64,000 nucleotides of DNA from Bacillota bacterium (lineage in GTDB: Bacteria > Bacillota > Clostridia > Lachnospirales > Lachnospiraceae), in contig JAEZZQ010000015.1 in NCBI GenBank assembly GCA_023442465.1, forward strand, positions 372,001 to 436,000, written 5' to 3'. Shown here piece after piece: positions 33,171-42,345 of this stretch; within the stretch, counting starts at the first letter, position 1, and every line of letters starts with the position of its first letter. The notes under the pieces were generated by a model that saw only the letters and a list, made by a program, of their open reading frames with translations, had not been told where the DNA came from and did not search any database. Position numbers and translations under genes: made by a program.

Positions 33171-34856
33171 TTAGTATTGTTTTGTATTTCTTGCCAAATC
33201 TTTCATTTCTTTTGCATTTTGAAGAGCTGCCTCCGTAAGTCTGTCGCCTCCCAGCATTCTGGCCAGCTCATTCAGGCTATCCTGCCCTGCAATTTTATTT
33301 ATGGTAGTAACCGTCCGTTCCCCTTTTTCATTTTTTTCTATTAAAAAATGAACATCTGCTCTAGCTGCAATCTGCGGAAGGTGGGTAATACAAATGACCT
33401 GATGGGACATTCCCAAGATTCCCAGTTTTTCGGAAACCTTCCATGCAGTCTTTCCGCTGATTCCAGTGTCTATTTCATCAAAAATCAAGGTCTGTATATC
33501 ATCCTTATCCGCGAGAACAGTCTTAAGCGCCAGCATGATTCTGGAAAGCTCACCTCCGCTGGCTACCTGATTCAAAGGCTTCATTGCCTCTCCTCTGTTC
33601 GTGGATATCATGAACTCCACATCATCATAACCATCCGATGTCATATTCTCAATATTAGGCCTAACCTGTATCTCAAACTCCACATTTTCAAAATTTAAAT
33701 CTAACAGTGCCTTTTTCAGGCTCACGGTAAGTTCTTTCGCACATTTTGTGCGGACAGCAGAAGCTTTTTGGCATAAAACGGCCAGCTCTTCCTTTCGCTT
33801 TTCGTATTCGGCAAGCTTCCCGGCACGGTAAGCTTCGTAATTTTCCAATACACTTAGTTTTTCTTCTCCGGCTTCTTTATATGCGAATATTTCTTTTATA
33901 TCATTTCCATATTTTGACTTCAAATGATTCATTAAATTCAGACGGCTTTCCGTATGTACGAAGTCCTCCTCGTCAAACTCCAAATCCTCCAGATAATCCT
34001 TTATGGTACGGTTGAAGTCGTTCAAAATACCATCTATATCCTGAAGCTGTCCCTCCATGTCGGACAGCGCCTCGTCATAGTTGCATACGCTCCTTATTTC
34101 CTTAAGCGCCCTCCCTATATTTTCTCCCGCACTCTCCTCCTCATCGTAGCCTGTCAGACGATAAACGCAGGAAACCGCTTCCTTTATTTTGCGTCCATTA
34201 GTCATCAAGCGGTACTGCTTCTCCAGAATAACGTCCTCACCTGCCGAAAGAGACGCATCCTCTATCTCCTTTATTTCGAAGCGAAGTAAAGAAGCCTCTT
34301 TTTCTCTCGCTGTTTCATCAGCGTTCAGTTCCTTTAGTTCCCTTCCGATTTGTTGATAGTTATTATATTTCCCTCTGATCTCACTTTTAAGCTTTGCAAG
34401 AGATACTCCTGCATAGCCGTCCAAAATTTCTTTATGCTTCTTCGTCTGAAGAAGGGACTGGTGCTCATGCTGTCCGTGGATATCCAAGAGAACACCTGCA
34501 ATTTCCTGAAGCTGCTTCGTTCCTACCGTTTCCCCGCACACCTTGCACACACTTCTGCCTGCCATTATTTTCCTCTGAATGAGCAGCATATCGTCCTCCT
34601 CAGGGAAAATATCCATTTTCTTCAATTCCTCTTTTTGTCCGTCATCCAGTCTGAACGTCAATTCAATCAAAGCGTACTCTGCTCCCGTACGAATCAAGTC
34701 CTTATCCGCCTTGGCGCCCAACGCAAGGTTCACGGAACCGATAATAATCGATTTTCCCGCTCCGGTCTCACCGGTCAGAATATTAAGACCTTCCTCGAAG
34801 CAGACTTCCTCTTCATCGATCAAAGCCAGATTTTTCACATGCAAACTTGCTAACAT
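33171..34856 (-). CDS. recN: DNA repair protein RecN
   Basis: A 561-residue SMC-like ATPase acting early in double-strand-break repair. Walker A is LTGETGAGKSIII near residue 28-40, two coiled-coil arms fill the middle, and the C-terminal head has the SGGELSRIMLALK signature and LIFDEIDTGISG Walker B. The ATG at 34856 has AAGGAG seven bases upstream and replaces a start 14 codons earlier. It follows argR by 60 bp. Confidence 0.95.
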   Translation of the reverse strand: MLASLHVKNLALIDEEEVCFEEGLNILTGETGAGKSIIIGSVNLALGAKADKDLIRTGAEYALIELTFRLDDGQKEELKKMDIFPEEDDMLLIQRKIMAGRSVCKVCGETVGTKQLQEIAGVLLDIHGQHEHQSLLQTKKHKEILDGYAGVSLAKLKSEIRGKYNNYQQIGRELKELNADETAREKEASLLRFEIKEIEDASLSAGEDVILEKQYRLMTNGRKIKEAVSCVYRLTGYDEEESAGENIGRALKEIRSVCNYDEALSDMEGQLQDIDGILNDFNRTIKDYLEDLEFDEEDFVHTESRLNLMNHLKSKYGNDIKEIFAYKEAGEEKLSVLENYEAYRAGKLAEYEKRKEELAVLCQKASAVRTKCAKELTVSLKKALLDLNFENVEFEIQVRPNIENMTSDGYDDVEFMISTNRGEAMKPLNQVASGGELSRIMLALKTVLADKDDIQTLIFDEIDTGISGKTAWKVSEKLGILGMSHQVICITHLPQIAARADVHFLIEKNEKGERTVTTINKIAGQDSLNELARMLGGDRLTEAALQNAKEMKDLARNTKQY

Positions 34857-34916
34857 CTTCCTACTCCTTATTTGCCAGAGGCAAACATCATAACACATGA
34901 AGCTTTAGGCCTGCGG

Positions 34917-35369
34917 CTAATTTCCTATCATTTTTCGTATCTTATCCATCACGATAACCGTGTCGTCCACAGTCCTTATGGCCATCATGATCGTATCGTC
35001 ACCCGCGATAGAACCTACGATTTCTTTCAGTTTCATAGCGTCGATTGCGGCAGCAACCGCCATCGCCATGCCGGAGACCGTCTTGATGACGAGGATATTC
35101 TGTGCCATATCCATGGAAATAAAGCCGTCCCGCAGCACTCTGATAAATTTCTCTCCCAGGTGGCTGTCGTCCTGCCTGAACACCACATATTTTTGTTTTC
35201 CGTCCCCGGTAGGGATTTTCGACAGCTTCAGTTCTCTTATATCCCTTGAAACGGTGGCCTGCGTCACGGCGAAGCCCGCCTCCTTCAGCTTGTCCGCCAG
35301 TTCATCCTGCGTCTCTATATTATAATTCTCGATGATTTCGACGATTTTACCATGTCTGCTCTTTTTCAT
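34917..35369 (-). CDS. argR: Arginine repressor ArgR
   Basis: A 150-residue ArgR/AhrC. The N-terminal winged helix has the TQATVSRDIRELKL recognition helix, and the C-terminal oligomerisation domain has the arginine-binding GSIAGDDTIMMAIR motif. It controls arginine metabolism genes when arginine is bound. It occupies its standard Firmicutes position between nadK and recN. Confidence 0.95.
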   Translation of the reverse strand: MKKSRHGKIVEIIENYNIETQDELADKLKEAGFAVTQATVSRDIRELKLSKIPTGDGKQKYVVFRQDDSHLGEKFIRVLRDGFISMDMAQNILVIKTVSGMAMAVAAAIDAMKLKEIVGSIAGDDTIMMAIRTVDDTVIVMDKIRKMIGN

Positions 35370-35419
35370 ACCTTTTATCTGCTCCTTTCAAGCCAGACAG
35401 TCTATGCTGCCCGTACTCT

Positions 35420-36283
35420 TTAATCGCTCATTTTCTTATGCAATACTTCTAAAAAGCTGACCTTGCTCAATTTCACAATATCGGTCGTCTTTGCCGCCCT
35501 TTTTATTTCCACTCTGTCTCCGGTATATAAAGTAAGCTTATGGCTCCCGTCAAAGTTCACTTCTACCTGCTGTACGGAATCCTCTCTGCCGGAAACAATT
35601 TCTATCTCTATCTCATCTTCAGGTGCTAAAACTATGCTTCTCGTATTCAAGGTATGAGGGCAAATGGGAGTTACCAGCAGAAGCTTCGCCTTAGGCTCCA
35701 CAATCGGACCTCCTGCGGACATATTATAGCCGGTAGAGCCGGTGGGAGTTGCAACGATTACCCCATCCGCGTTATACCTGTTTAAAAACTGCCCGTTCAC
35801 ATAGAGGTTAAATTTAATGATTTGAAGACTTCCGCTCCTCGTTATGACAATATCGTTCAGGGCATAGGAATCTTTCCTGTCGTAATCCATAATACCATTC
35901 TCTTTATGGAGGTTTTTATGGAATTCGTTCCTTCTTACCCTCCCGCTTAGCATCATCCGCTGCTCGATTCCGTATTCGCCCTTTAATAGCTGCTCTAAGG
36001 CCGCCTCCAGCCCAACTTCCTCTACCTCAGCCAAATAACCGAGAGTGCCTAGATTGATACCAAGAAGAGGCGTATCTCTATCGATCATATCCCTAGCCGC
36101 CTGAAGGAGAGTCCCGTCTCCTCCCAGCACAAGCACACAGTCCGCGTCCTCGGGTATTCCGTCACCGCCTATACTGCTCCTTTTACCGTGGGCCTCCAGG
36201 TATTTCCTAATATAGTTTGTCTTCTCCAAATTACAATCTTTATGATTGTTCGCTATAATATAAAAATGTTCCATACCTTCCAT
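35420..36283 (-). CDS. nadK: NAD kinase
   Basis: A 287-residue NAD+ kinase making NADP+. The GGDGT motif is in VLVLGGDGTLLQAAR (about residues 52-66), NADGVIVATPTGSTGYNMSAGGPIV is the conserved NE/D-GGTGSTGY-type region, and the C-terminal strands follow. Two ATGs (36283 and 36274) are possible starts; ribosome sites are weak at both, and the longer form is given. It is 5 bp from tlyA. Confidence 0.94.
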   Translation of the reverse strand: MEGMEHFYIIANNHKDCNLEKTNYIRKYLEAHGKRSSIGGDGIPEDADCVLVLGGDGTLLQAARDMIDRDTPLLGINLGTLGYLAEVEEVGLEAALEQLLKGEYGIEQRMMLSGRVRRNEFHKNLHKENGIMDYDRKDSYALNDIVITRSGSLQIIKFNLYVNGQFLNRYNADGVIVATPTGSTGYNMSAGGPIVEPKAKLLLVTPICPHTLNTRSIVLAPEDEIEIEIVSGREDSVQQVEVNFDGSHKLTLYTGDRVEIKRAAKTTDIVKLSKVSFLEVLHKKMSD

Positions 36284-36288
36284 ACTCT

Positions 36289-37098
36289 CTACAATTCCCG
36301 ATGTGCTTCCCTTACCGTTTCTGCGATTCTTTCTTTTTCTTCCTGCGCAGCCTTAAGCTTCTCTTCCTCTTTTTCGATATACAGCAGATATTCTATATTG
36401 CCCTCCGGCCCTTTGACCGGAGAATATTGAAGTCCCAGAATACGAAAACCCACAGACATTGCATAATCCATCACCTTCCCGATTACCTCTTCGTGAATCT
36501 CCGGTTCCCTTACGACTCCTTTTTTTCCTACCTTCTCTTTTCCCGCTTCGAACTGCGGCTTTATCAGACATACCATCCGCCCGTTCTCCTTTAACAAATC
36601 CCTGGCGGGAATCAATATCTTTGTCAAGGAGATGAAGGATACATCCACCGATGCAAAATCGAGAATGTCTCCGATGTCCTCCGGCTTCACATAACGGAAA
36701 TTGGTCTTTTCCATACACACTACCCGTTCGTCGTTTCTAAGCTTCCAATCCAACTGTCCGTGGCCTACGTCTACAGAATATACCTTCACCGCACCGTTTT
36801 GCAGCATGCAATCGGTAAAACCGCCTGTGGAAGCTCCGATGTCCATGCAAATCATGCCTTCCAACGAAATATCGAAGGACTGAATCGCTTTTTCCAGCTT
36901 CAGGCCTCCTCTGCTCACATATTTGAGCGCGCTCCCTTTTACCTCGATATGTGATTTTTCCTCTTCGAAAGAGGTCCCGGCCTTGTCTTCCCTCTGCCCA
37001 TTCACGAAAACGTTTCCTGACATAATAATCGCTTTCGCCTTTTCCCTGGACTGGGCATATCCTAACTTGACCAGAAGAACATCCAAACGCTCTTTCAT
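36289..37098 (-). CDS. tlyA: TlyA family rRNA (cytidine-2'-O)-methyltransferase
   Basis: A 269-residue protein with an N-terminal S4 RNA-binding domain (about 1-65, RLDVLLVKLGYAQSREKAK) and an FtsJ-like methyltransferase domain. The SAM motif is CMDIGASTGGFTDCML, with the catalytic region DVSFISLTKI and KPQFEAGKEKVGKKGVVRE. TlyA proteins methylate 16S and 23S rRNA; older names include hemolysin. It lies between dxs and nadK. Confidence 0.93.
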   Translation of the reverse strand: MKERLDVLLVKLGYAQSREKAKAIIMSGNVFVNGQREDKAGTSFEEEKSHIEVKGSALKYVSRGGLKLEKAIQSFDISLEGMICMDIGASTGGFTDCMLQNGAVKVYSVDVGHGQLDWKLRNDERVVCMEKTNFRYVKPEDIGDILDFASVDVSFISLTKILIPARDLLKENGRMVCLIKPQFEAGKEKVGKKGVVREPEIHEEVIGKVMDYAMSVGFRILGLQYSPVKGPEGNIEYLLYIEKEEEKLKAAQEEKERIAETVREAHREL

Positions 37099-37123
37099 CC
37101 TTCGCCCTTCCTCATTCCATTCT

Positions 37124-38992
37124 TTACTTCAGTACTGCATATTCTGTAATAATACGCTTTACGACGGAATCAGCATCTATGCCGATTTCCTGCCTCAAAA
37201 GATCCACATTGCCGTGCTCCACATATTCATCGGGAATCGTCACCGTAAGCAGCATCTTGCCGATTTCCTTCCGGTCCATGAATTCTCTGACCTTCTCTCC
37301 AAAGCCTCCGCTGGCTACATTCTCCTCCAGCGTTACGAAGAGCTTGTGCTCCGCCGCAGCTTCCTCTATCAACTCCTCATCGATAGGCTTAACGAACCTG
37401 GCATTTACCAGTGAGCAGGAATATCCCTTCTCCTTTAATTCGGTCCTCACCTGCTCCGCTACCTTCACCATACTGCCTACCGCAAGAAGGCAGATGTCCT
37501 CTTCCTCGTAGAGATATTCTCCTTTTCCATATAGGATGGGCGCCCGGTATTCCTTCAGCCCGTCATAAGCTTCTCCTCTCGGATAGCGCAAAGCGATGGG
37601 GGCCTCGAAGCCCACTGCGAACTTCATCATATCGGACAGCTCCCACTTATTCTTGGGAGCCATAATATGCATATTAGGTATGGAGGAAAGGTAGGACAAG
37701 TCGAAAATACCTTGATGCGTCTCGCCATCGCTTCCTACAAGTCCTGCCCTGTCGATAGCAAAGACTACAGGCAGATTTTGTATACAAACATCGTGCAGTA
37801 CCTGGTCATAAGCCCTCTGCAAAAAGGAAGAGTAAACAGCCACGATAGGCTTGAGCCCTCCCGCTGCCAAACCCGCCGCAAAGGTAACCGCATGCTCCTC
37901 AGCAATCCCCACGTCAAAAAAGCGGTCGGGATACATGTTTTTGAACCGTTTCAGTCCGGTTCCGTCGGGCATAGCAGCCGTAATTGCCACTACCTTCTCA
38001 TCCCGCTGCCCCAGTTTCGTCATTACCGTAGAGAAAATGTCCGTATAATTTGCTTTCGTCCTTGAGCGAAGGGGAAGCCCTGTCTCCACATCGAAGGGCT
38101 CTGCCCCGTGAAATCTTGCCGGATGCCGCTCTGCAGGCTCATAGCCTTTTCCCTTTTCGGTAATTACATGGATAAGTACGGACTTCTTTATCTTCTTCGC
38201 TTCCTGGAATACGCGCACCATCTGGCCGATATTGTGTCCGTCCACCGGCCCTAAATAAGTAATTCCCATATCCTCGAAAAACATCCCGGGAATGACCAAC
38301 TGTTTGAAGCTGTTCTTCGCCCTTCGGATGAACTTTACCATTTGGTCTCCATATTTAGGCATGTCCTTTAACGTATTATATACGCCGTCCCTCAAATCCA
38401 AATAGCTTCCCGCAGTGCGGACATTATTCAAATACCTCGACACTCCTCCAACATTTTCAGAAATGGACATGTTGTTATCATTTAAGATTATCATGAAATT
38501 GGTTTCCTGCCTCGCGGCATTGTTCAGCGCTTCGTAGGCCATTCCTCCCGTTAAAGAGCCATCCCCGATAACGGAAACCACCGTATGCTTCTCGCCGTTT
38601 AAGTCTCTGGCCTTCACCAGTCCTAATCCGGCCGATATGGAGGTAGAGCTGTGCCCTGTATCGAAGCTGTCACAATTGCTCTCCTTGCGTTTGGGAAAAC
38701 CGCTCATTCCGCCGTATTTGCGCAAGGTTTCAAAACCGTCTCTTCTTCCGGTCAATAATTTATGAGTATAGGACTGGTGCCCTACATCCCATATGATTTT
38801 ATCCTCTGGAAGCTTTAGCGAAAGATGGAGCGCCATAGTAAGCTCCACAGCTCCCAAATTGGAACCCAGATGACCACCCGTCACACTTATTTTTTCTATG
38901 AGAAATTCCCTGATTTCCTCCGCCAGTGCCGGATAATCCTTTTCATCGATATTTTTAATATCGTTAACCTTCCGAATATTGTCTAACAGCAT
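37124..38992 (-). CDS. dxs: 1-deoxy-D-xylulose-5-phosphate synthase
   Basis: A 622-residue TPP-dependent transketolase-like enzyme, the first step of the MEP isoprenoid pathway. The TPP/Mg2+ motif is VIGDGSLTGGMAYEALNNA with a following ILNDNNMSI; the pyrimidine-binding domain has FDVGIAEEHAVTFAAGLA and the C-terminal domain follows. Length is normal. It starts 13 bp after ispA, so pathway genes are in one operon. Confidence 0.96.
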   Translation of the reverse strand: MLLDNIRKVNDIKNIDEKDYPALAEEIREFLIEKISVTGGHLGSNLGAVELTMALHLSLKLPEDKIIWDVGHQSYTHKLLTGRRDGFETLRKYGGMSGFPKRKESNCDSFDTGHSSTSISAGLGLVKARDLNGEKHTVVSVIGDGSLTGGMAYEALNNAARQETNFMIILNDNNMSISENVGGVSRYLNNVRTAGSYLDLRDGVYNTLKDMPKYGDQMVKFIRRAKNSFKQLVIPGMFFEDMGITYLGPVDGHNIGQMVRVFQEAKKIKKSVLIHVITEKGKGYEPAERHPARFHGAEPFDVETGLPLRSRTKANYTDIFSTVMTKLGQRDEKVVAITAAMPDGTGLKRFKNMYPDRFFDVGIAEEHAVTFAAGLAAGGLKPIVAVYSSFLQRAYDQVLHDVCIQNLPVVFAIDRAGLVGSDGETHQGIFDLSYLSSIPNMHIMAPKNKWELSDMMKFAVGFEAPIALRYPRGEAYDGLKEYRAPILYGKGEYLYEEEDICLLAVGSMVKVAEQVRTELKEKGYSCSLVNARFVKPIDEELIEEAAAEHKLFVTLEENVASGGFGEKVREFMDRKEIGKMLLTVTIPDEYVEHGNVDLLRQEIGIDADSVVKRIITEYAVLK

Positions 38993-39005
38993 GTCTGCAC
39001 CTCAT

Positions 39006-39908
39006 CTATTTTTCTCTGGTAATCAACTGTTTTATCAAGGCCTCCAGAAATTCATTTCTGTTATCAAAGGAGCTTAAAATACCTGCTGCTTCTTCCGAAA
39101 GCCTCTCCACCTCCGCTTTCGCCCGGTCCATCCCGTTCAGCGCAACATATGTGGACTTATGGTTCTTCTCATCGCTTCCCGTCTGTTTGCCCAATACCTC
39201 CAGGCTGCCGGTAATATCCAGAATATCATCCTGAATCTGAAATGCAATACCTACGCTATAAGCACATGTTTCGATTTTCGAAAGCTCCTCGTCTGAGGCT
39301 CCGGCTAACGTCGCCCCTATCATCATAGCACTTTGAATAAGAGCCGCAGTCTTATATCCATAAATGAACAGAAGCTGATCCTGCGTCACCTCGCTGCCTA
39401 TATTCTCCGCTTCGATATCCGCAGTCTGTCCGCCAATCATGCCAAATATACCTGCCTTGCCTGCCAAAATAGAAAGCGCCCGGTACACCCGTTCCATCTC
39501 CTGTGCGTTCTCAGTCCTTGAAAACGCTGAAACCGCCGTCTCGAAGGCGAAATTCAAAAGCGCATCTCCCGCCAGTACTGCCATTCCTTCCCCATAAACA
39601 GCATGGGTCGTCTTCCTTCCCCTCCGATACTCATCATCGTCCATACACGGCAAATCATCGTGCACCAGAGAATACGTATGTATCATCTCAAGAGCAGCCA
39701 TAAATGGCTCCTCCAAACCTTCTTCTCCATGGAACATTTTATAGGTTTCCTGCAAAAGCATAGGACGGAGCCTTTTTCCACCTGCAAGGATGCTATAGTT
39801 CATCGCCTCTATCACCGTCTTCTGATACCCTTTTTCCTCCGGCAGAAAACGGCGAATGATTTCTTCTATCTGCGCGGTCCTCTTTTCCATCTCGTCTTTA
39901 AAATTCAT
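39006..39908 (-). CDS. ispA: Polyprenyl (farnesyl) diphosphate synthase
   Basis: A 300-residue trans-prenyltransferase. The first aspartate-rich motif is DDLPCMDDDEYRRG and the second is FQIQDDILDITG. The CMDDD form with two residues between the aspartate pairs is typical of bacterial farnesyl diphosphate synthases. The ATG at 39908 overlaps the end of xseB by 11 bp, the common xseB-ispA-dxs arrangement. Confidence 0.94.
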   Translation of the reverse strand: MNFKDEMEKRTAQIEEIIRRFLPEEKGYQKTVIEAMNYSILAGGKRLRPMLLQETYKMFHGEEGLEEPFMAALEMIHTYSLVHDDLPCMDDDEYRRGRKTTHAVYGEGMAVLAGDALLNFAFETAVSAFSRTENAQEMERVYRALSILAGKAGIFGMIGGQTADIEAENIGSEVTQDQLLFIYGYKTAALIQSAMMIGATLAGASDEELSKIETCAYSVGIAFQIQDDILDITGSLEVLGKQTGSDEKNHKSTYVALNGMDRAKAEVERLSEEAAGILSSFDNRNEFLEALIKQLITREK

Positions 39909-40113
39909 CTACTTCACCATCTTCATTTATCTGAAGCACCTTTTTTTCCACTTTGTCAATCTTTTCGTTACAGTATTTCAGTATATTCATCCCTTCCTTA
40001 TACACAAGGAAGGAGTCCTCCAAAGAGATATCTTCGGATTCCAGCTTAGCTACCGCTTCTTCCAGCTCAGAAAATGCTTCCTCTAATGTCAGTTCTTTTT
40101 TTTCTTCTCCCAT
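39898..40113 (-). CDS. xseB: Exodeoxyribonuclease VII small subunit
   Basis: A 71-residue acidic helical protein with the family pattern LTLEEAFSELEEAVAKLESE and a following LEDSFLVYKEGMNILKYC. It assembles with XseA into exonuclease VII. Its start overlaps xseA by 25 bp and its end overlaps ispA. Confidence 0.93.
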   Translation of the reverse strand: MGEEKKELTLEEAFSELEEAVAKLESEDISLEDSFLVYKEGMNILKYCNEKIDKVEKKVLQINEDGEVDEF

Positions 40114-41312
40114 ACAACACTCTCCTTGTCTACCGCCTTAGCTTTGATCAGTCCGTTCTTCACATGGACATGCAGCATATCGCCGATTTTCACACTATGA
40201 ATATCCGTCACCGTACCGCCCTTTTCATCTGAAACATAGGAAAATCCCTGATTCAGCTTGTCTAATGGCGACAGCCCCTTCAGTCTCTCTATGTAGACTT
40301 CCAGTCTATGTCTCTTCTTGGATACTTTACCTCGCATGGCTTCTTCGAGCCTCTCCTCCAGTTTAAGTGCGAGGGTGCGCTTTTCCCGAATCTGCCCTGC
40401 CGGACTCAAATATCTCAATTTTATTTTCAGATTGTCCAGCCTGCCCTTGTATAGGTTCAGCTTGTTCCTAAGCAGGCGCTTCAATGTATAATCGTAATCT
40501 CTAAGCATTTCTTCATATTTTCTATATTCATATACTGCCAGCTCCGCTGCTGCAGAGGGCGTTGGTGCGCGCAGATCCGCTACATAATCGGCAATCGTCG
40601 TATCAGTCTCATGCCCTACCGCAGAAATGACCGGCACGCTGCAGTCAAAAATCGCCTGTGCCACCACCTCTTCATTGAATGCCCATAAATCTTCTATGGA
40701 TCCTCCTCCGCGTCCTGTGATAATCACATCCGCGCCATAACGCTCAAGTGTCCTTATTCCTCTCACTATGGAAGAAGCTGCCTGCTCCCCCTGTACGATA
40801 GCCGGATATACCACAATCTGTACATAAGGATTTCGTCTGGACGCGATATTGATAATATCCCTTACTGCCGCTCCGGTAGAGGCCGTAACCACTCCCAGCG
40901 TTCTTATATATTTAGGAATCGGCTGCTTATAAGAGCTATCGAACATGCCTCTTTCTTCCAACTCCCTTTTTAATTGCTCAAATTTTTCGTACAAAAGCCC
41001 TGCACCGTCTAACACGATCTGCTTGACATAAAGCTGATACTTTCCGTCTCTTTCGTATACATCTACGGTTCCGCCTGCAACTACAGACTGTCCCTCCTGC
41101 ATCCGAAAAGCAAGACCGGAACGGTTCCCTGCAAACATCACACAGGAAATCGTTCCTTTCTCATCCTTTAACGTAAAATAAATATGCCCCGAAGAATGAT
41201 ACTTGCAATTGCTCACTTCGCCTCTGACGAACACTGATTGCAGCATAAAATCCTGCGTAAACATATTTTTAATATATGAATTTATTTGTGCTACGCTATA
41301 TACATTCTGCAT
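40089..41312 (-). CDS. xseA: Exodeoxyribonuclease VII large subunit
   Basis: A 407-residue catalytic subunit with an N-terminal OB fold (VYSVAQINSYIKNMF, VRGEVSNCKYHSSGHIYF) and the exonuclease domain with TSPTGAA-like ASTGAAVRDI, DVIITGRGGGSIEDLWAFN and SAVGHETDTTIADYVADLRAPTPSAAAE. It degrades single-stranded DNA in both directions. Starts 11 bp after nusB. Confidence 0.95.
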   Translation of the reverse strand: MQNVYSVAQINSYIKNMFTQDFMLQSVFVRGEVSNCKYHSSGHIYFTLKDEKGTISCVMFAGNRSGLAFRMQEGQSVVAGGTVDVYERDGKYQLYVKQIVLDGAGLLYEKFEQLKRELEERGMFDSSYKQPIPKYIRTLGVVTASTGAAVRDIINIASRRNPYVQIVVYPAIVQGEQAASSIVRGIRTLERYGADVIITGRGGGSIEDLWAFNEEVVAQAIFDCSVPVISAVGHETDTTIADYVADLRAPTPSAAAELAVYEYRKYEEMLRDYDYTLKRLLRNKLNLYKGRLDNLKIKLRYLSPAGQIREKRTLALKLEERLEEAMRGKVSKKRHRLEVYIERLKGLSPLDKLNQGFSYVSDEKGGTVTDIHSVKIGDMLHVHVKNGLIKAKAVDKESVVWEKKKKN

Positions 41313-41323
41313 AACTATCCCGC

Positions 41324-41719
41324 CTAAGCAAATTTAGCAAGTACCCCGTTGATAAATCCGGGAGAATTGTCCTGCCCAAACTTTTTTGCCAATTCTACAG
41401 CTTCATTGATTGCCACTCCCGTGGGAATTTCGTCATCATACTTTATTTCATAAATAGCAAGACGAATAAGAGTCAGATCCACCTTCCCCATACGGGAAGT
41501 ATCCCACCCTTTCGTTTCTTTATTAATCATCTCGTCGATGACATTAAGCTTGGAAACAATATCTTCATACTTCTTTAAAATATAGCGTTCACTTTCTTCA
41601 TCCGCCGTATTCTCGTCTTCAAAAAACAGCTTTTCCTGCTCCGGCATATCCTCTCTCGCATTGAATTCCACGCGAAAGAGCAATTTGAAAATCTGTTCCC
41701 GCAGTTCTCTTCTTCCCAT
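41324..41719 (-). CDS. nusB: Transcription antitermination factor NusB
   Basis: A 131-residue all-helical NusB. It begins GRRELREQIFKLLFRVEF and ends with the conserved EIKYDDEIPTGVAINEAVEL and GFINGVLAKF motifs. It acts with NusE (S10) in rRNA antitermination. It lies between asp23 and xseA, the usual Firmicutes order. Confidence 0.95.
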   Translation of the reverse strand: MGRRELREQIFKLLFRVEFNAREDMPEQEKLFFEDENTADEESERYILKKYEDIVSKLNVIDEMINKETKGWDTSRMGKVDLTLIRLAIYEIKYDDEIPTGVAINEAVELAKKFGQDNSPGFINGVLAKFA

Positions 41720-41732
41720 GGGTATACTCTTC

Positions 41733-42125
41733 CTATCTGTCTTTTTGCATATTCACGCCTGCGATGCGGATATTCACACTGGATACCTCGAGTCCTGTCA
41801 TATTTTCAATGGCATTCTTCACCTTTTCCTGAACCTTGCGGCTGGTTACAGGAATATTGTATCCGTATTCCATGATAAGCGCCAAATCGACCTCTACTAC
41901 CTTATCCAGAACATCGACCTTTACGCCTTTTTTCATATTTTTTACACCGACCATACTCATCAACTCGTTGGTCGCATTGCCCGCCATAGACGCAACACCT
42001 TCCACCTCCGTAGACGCGATTCCAGCTATCATTGCAACCACATCGTCCGCTATTTTGACCGCTCCGGTGCTCTCATCCTCCTGCAATACATATGTGCTTC
42101 TATCTAATTCCTTTTCCATATTCAT
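41733..42125 (-). CDS. Asp23/Gls24 family envelope stress response protein
   Basis: A 130-residue Asp23/DUF322 protein, similar to Bacillus subtilis YqhY. It has IADDVVAMIAGIASTEVEGVASMAG and a C-terminal VNIRIAGVNM strand. The Bacillus homologue influences lipid metabolism and lies next to nusB as here. It is the first gene of the asp23-to-recN cluster. Confidence 0.9.
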   Translation of the reverse strand: MNMEKELDRSTYVLQEDESTGAVKIADDVVAMIAGIASTEVEGVASMAGNATNELMSMVGVKNMKKGVKVDVLDKVVEVDLALIMEYGYNIPVTSRKVQEKVKNAIENMTGLEVSSVNIRIAGVNMQKDR

Positions 42126-42168
42126 AACCCTGCCTTTCTCATAACCTGCTAACTATATCTATTTGTAT

Positions 42169-42174
42169 AATATA
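42169..42174 (-). promoter_or_regulatory. Possible extended -10 promoter of the asp23-nusB cluster
   Basis: Minus-strand TGG followed by TATATT (42174-42169) makes an extended -10 about 45 bp before asp23. No good -35 was found. Confidence 0.35.
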
Positions 42175-42236
42175 CCAAAATTTAAGGCTTTTGCATAGAC
42201 CTTTCTTTCGAGGCAGACGAGTATAACTGCAAGCAT

Positions 42237-42345
42237 GTTACTGTCACACAGTCGCTTAACACTTGCTGTTAAGCGACGTAAGAACGTGATTCAAGAAACG
42301 ATTTCTGCTTCGCGGAGCAAATTTACATGCAAAATTTGCATTTTA
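42237..42345 (-). repeat. Terminal-inverted-repeat element, copy 3 (inverted, truncated)
   Basis: In opposite orientation to copies 1 and 2. It begins GTTACTGTCACACAG and keeps the CGCTTAACA hairpin, the GTAAGAACGTGATTCAAGA core and the TTTCTGCTTCGCGGAGC segment. It ends abruptly in TGCATTTTACAG at the stop codon of the transglutaminase gene. The other terminal repeat is missing. Confidence 0.75.

Noticed and set aside
37124..42125. Plus-strand open frames antisense to dxs, ispA, xseA and asp23
   Set aside because: All overlap well-supported minus-strand housekeeping genes and show no ribosome sites or family features.
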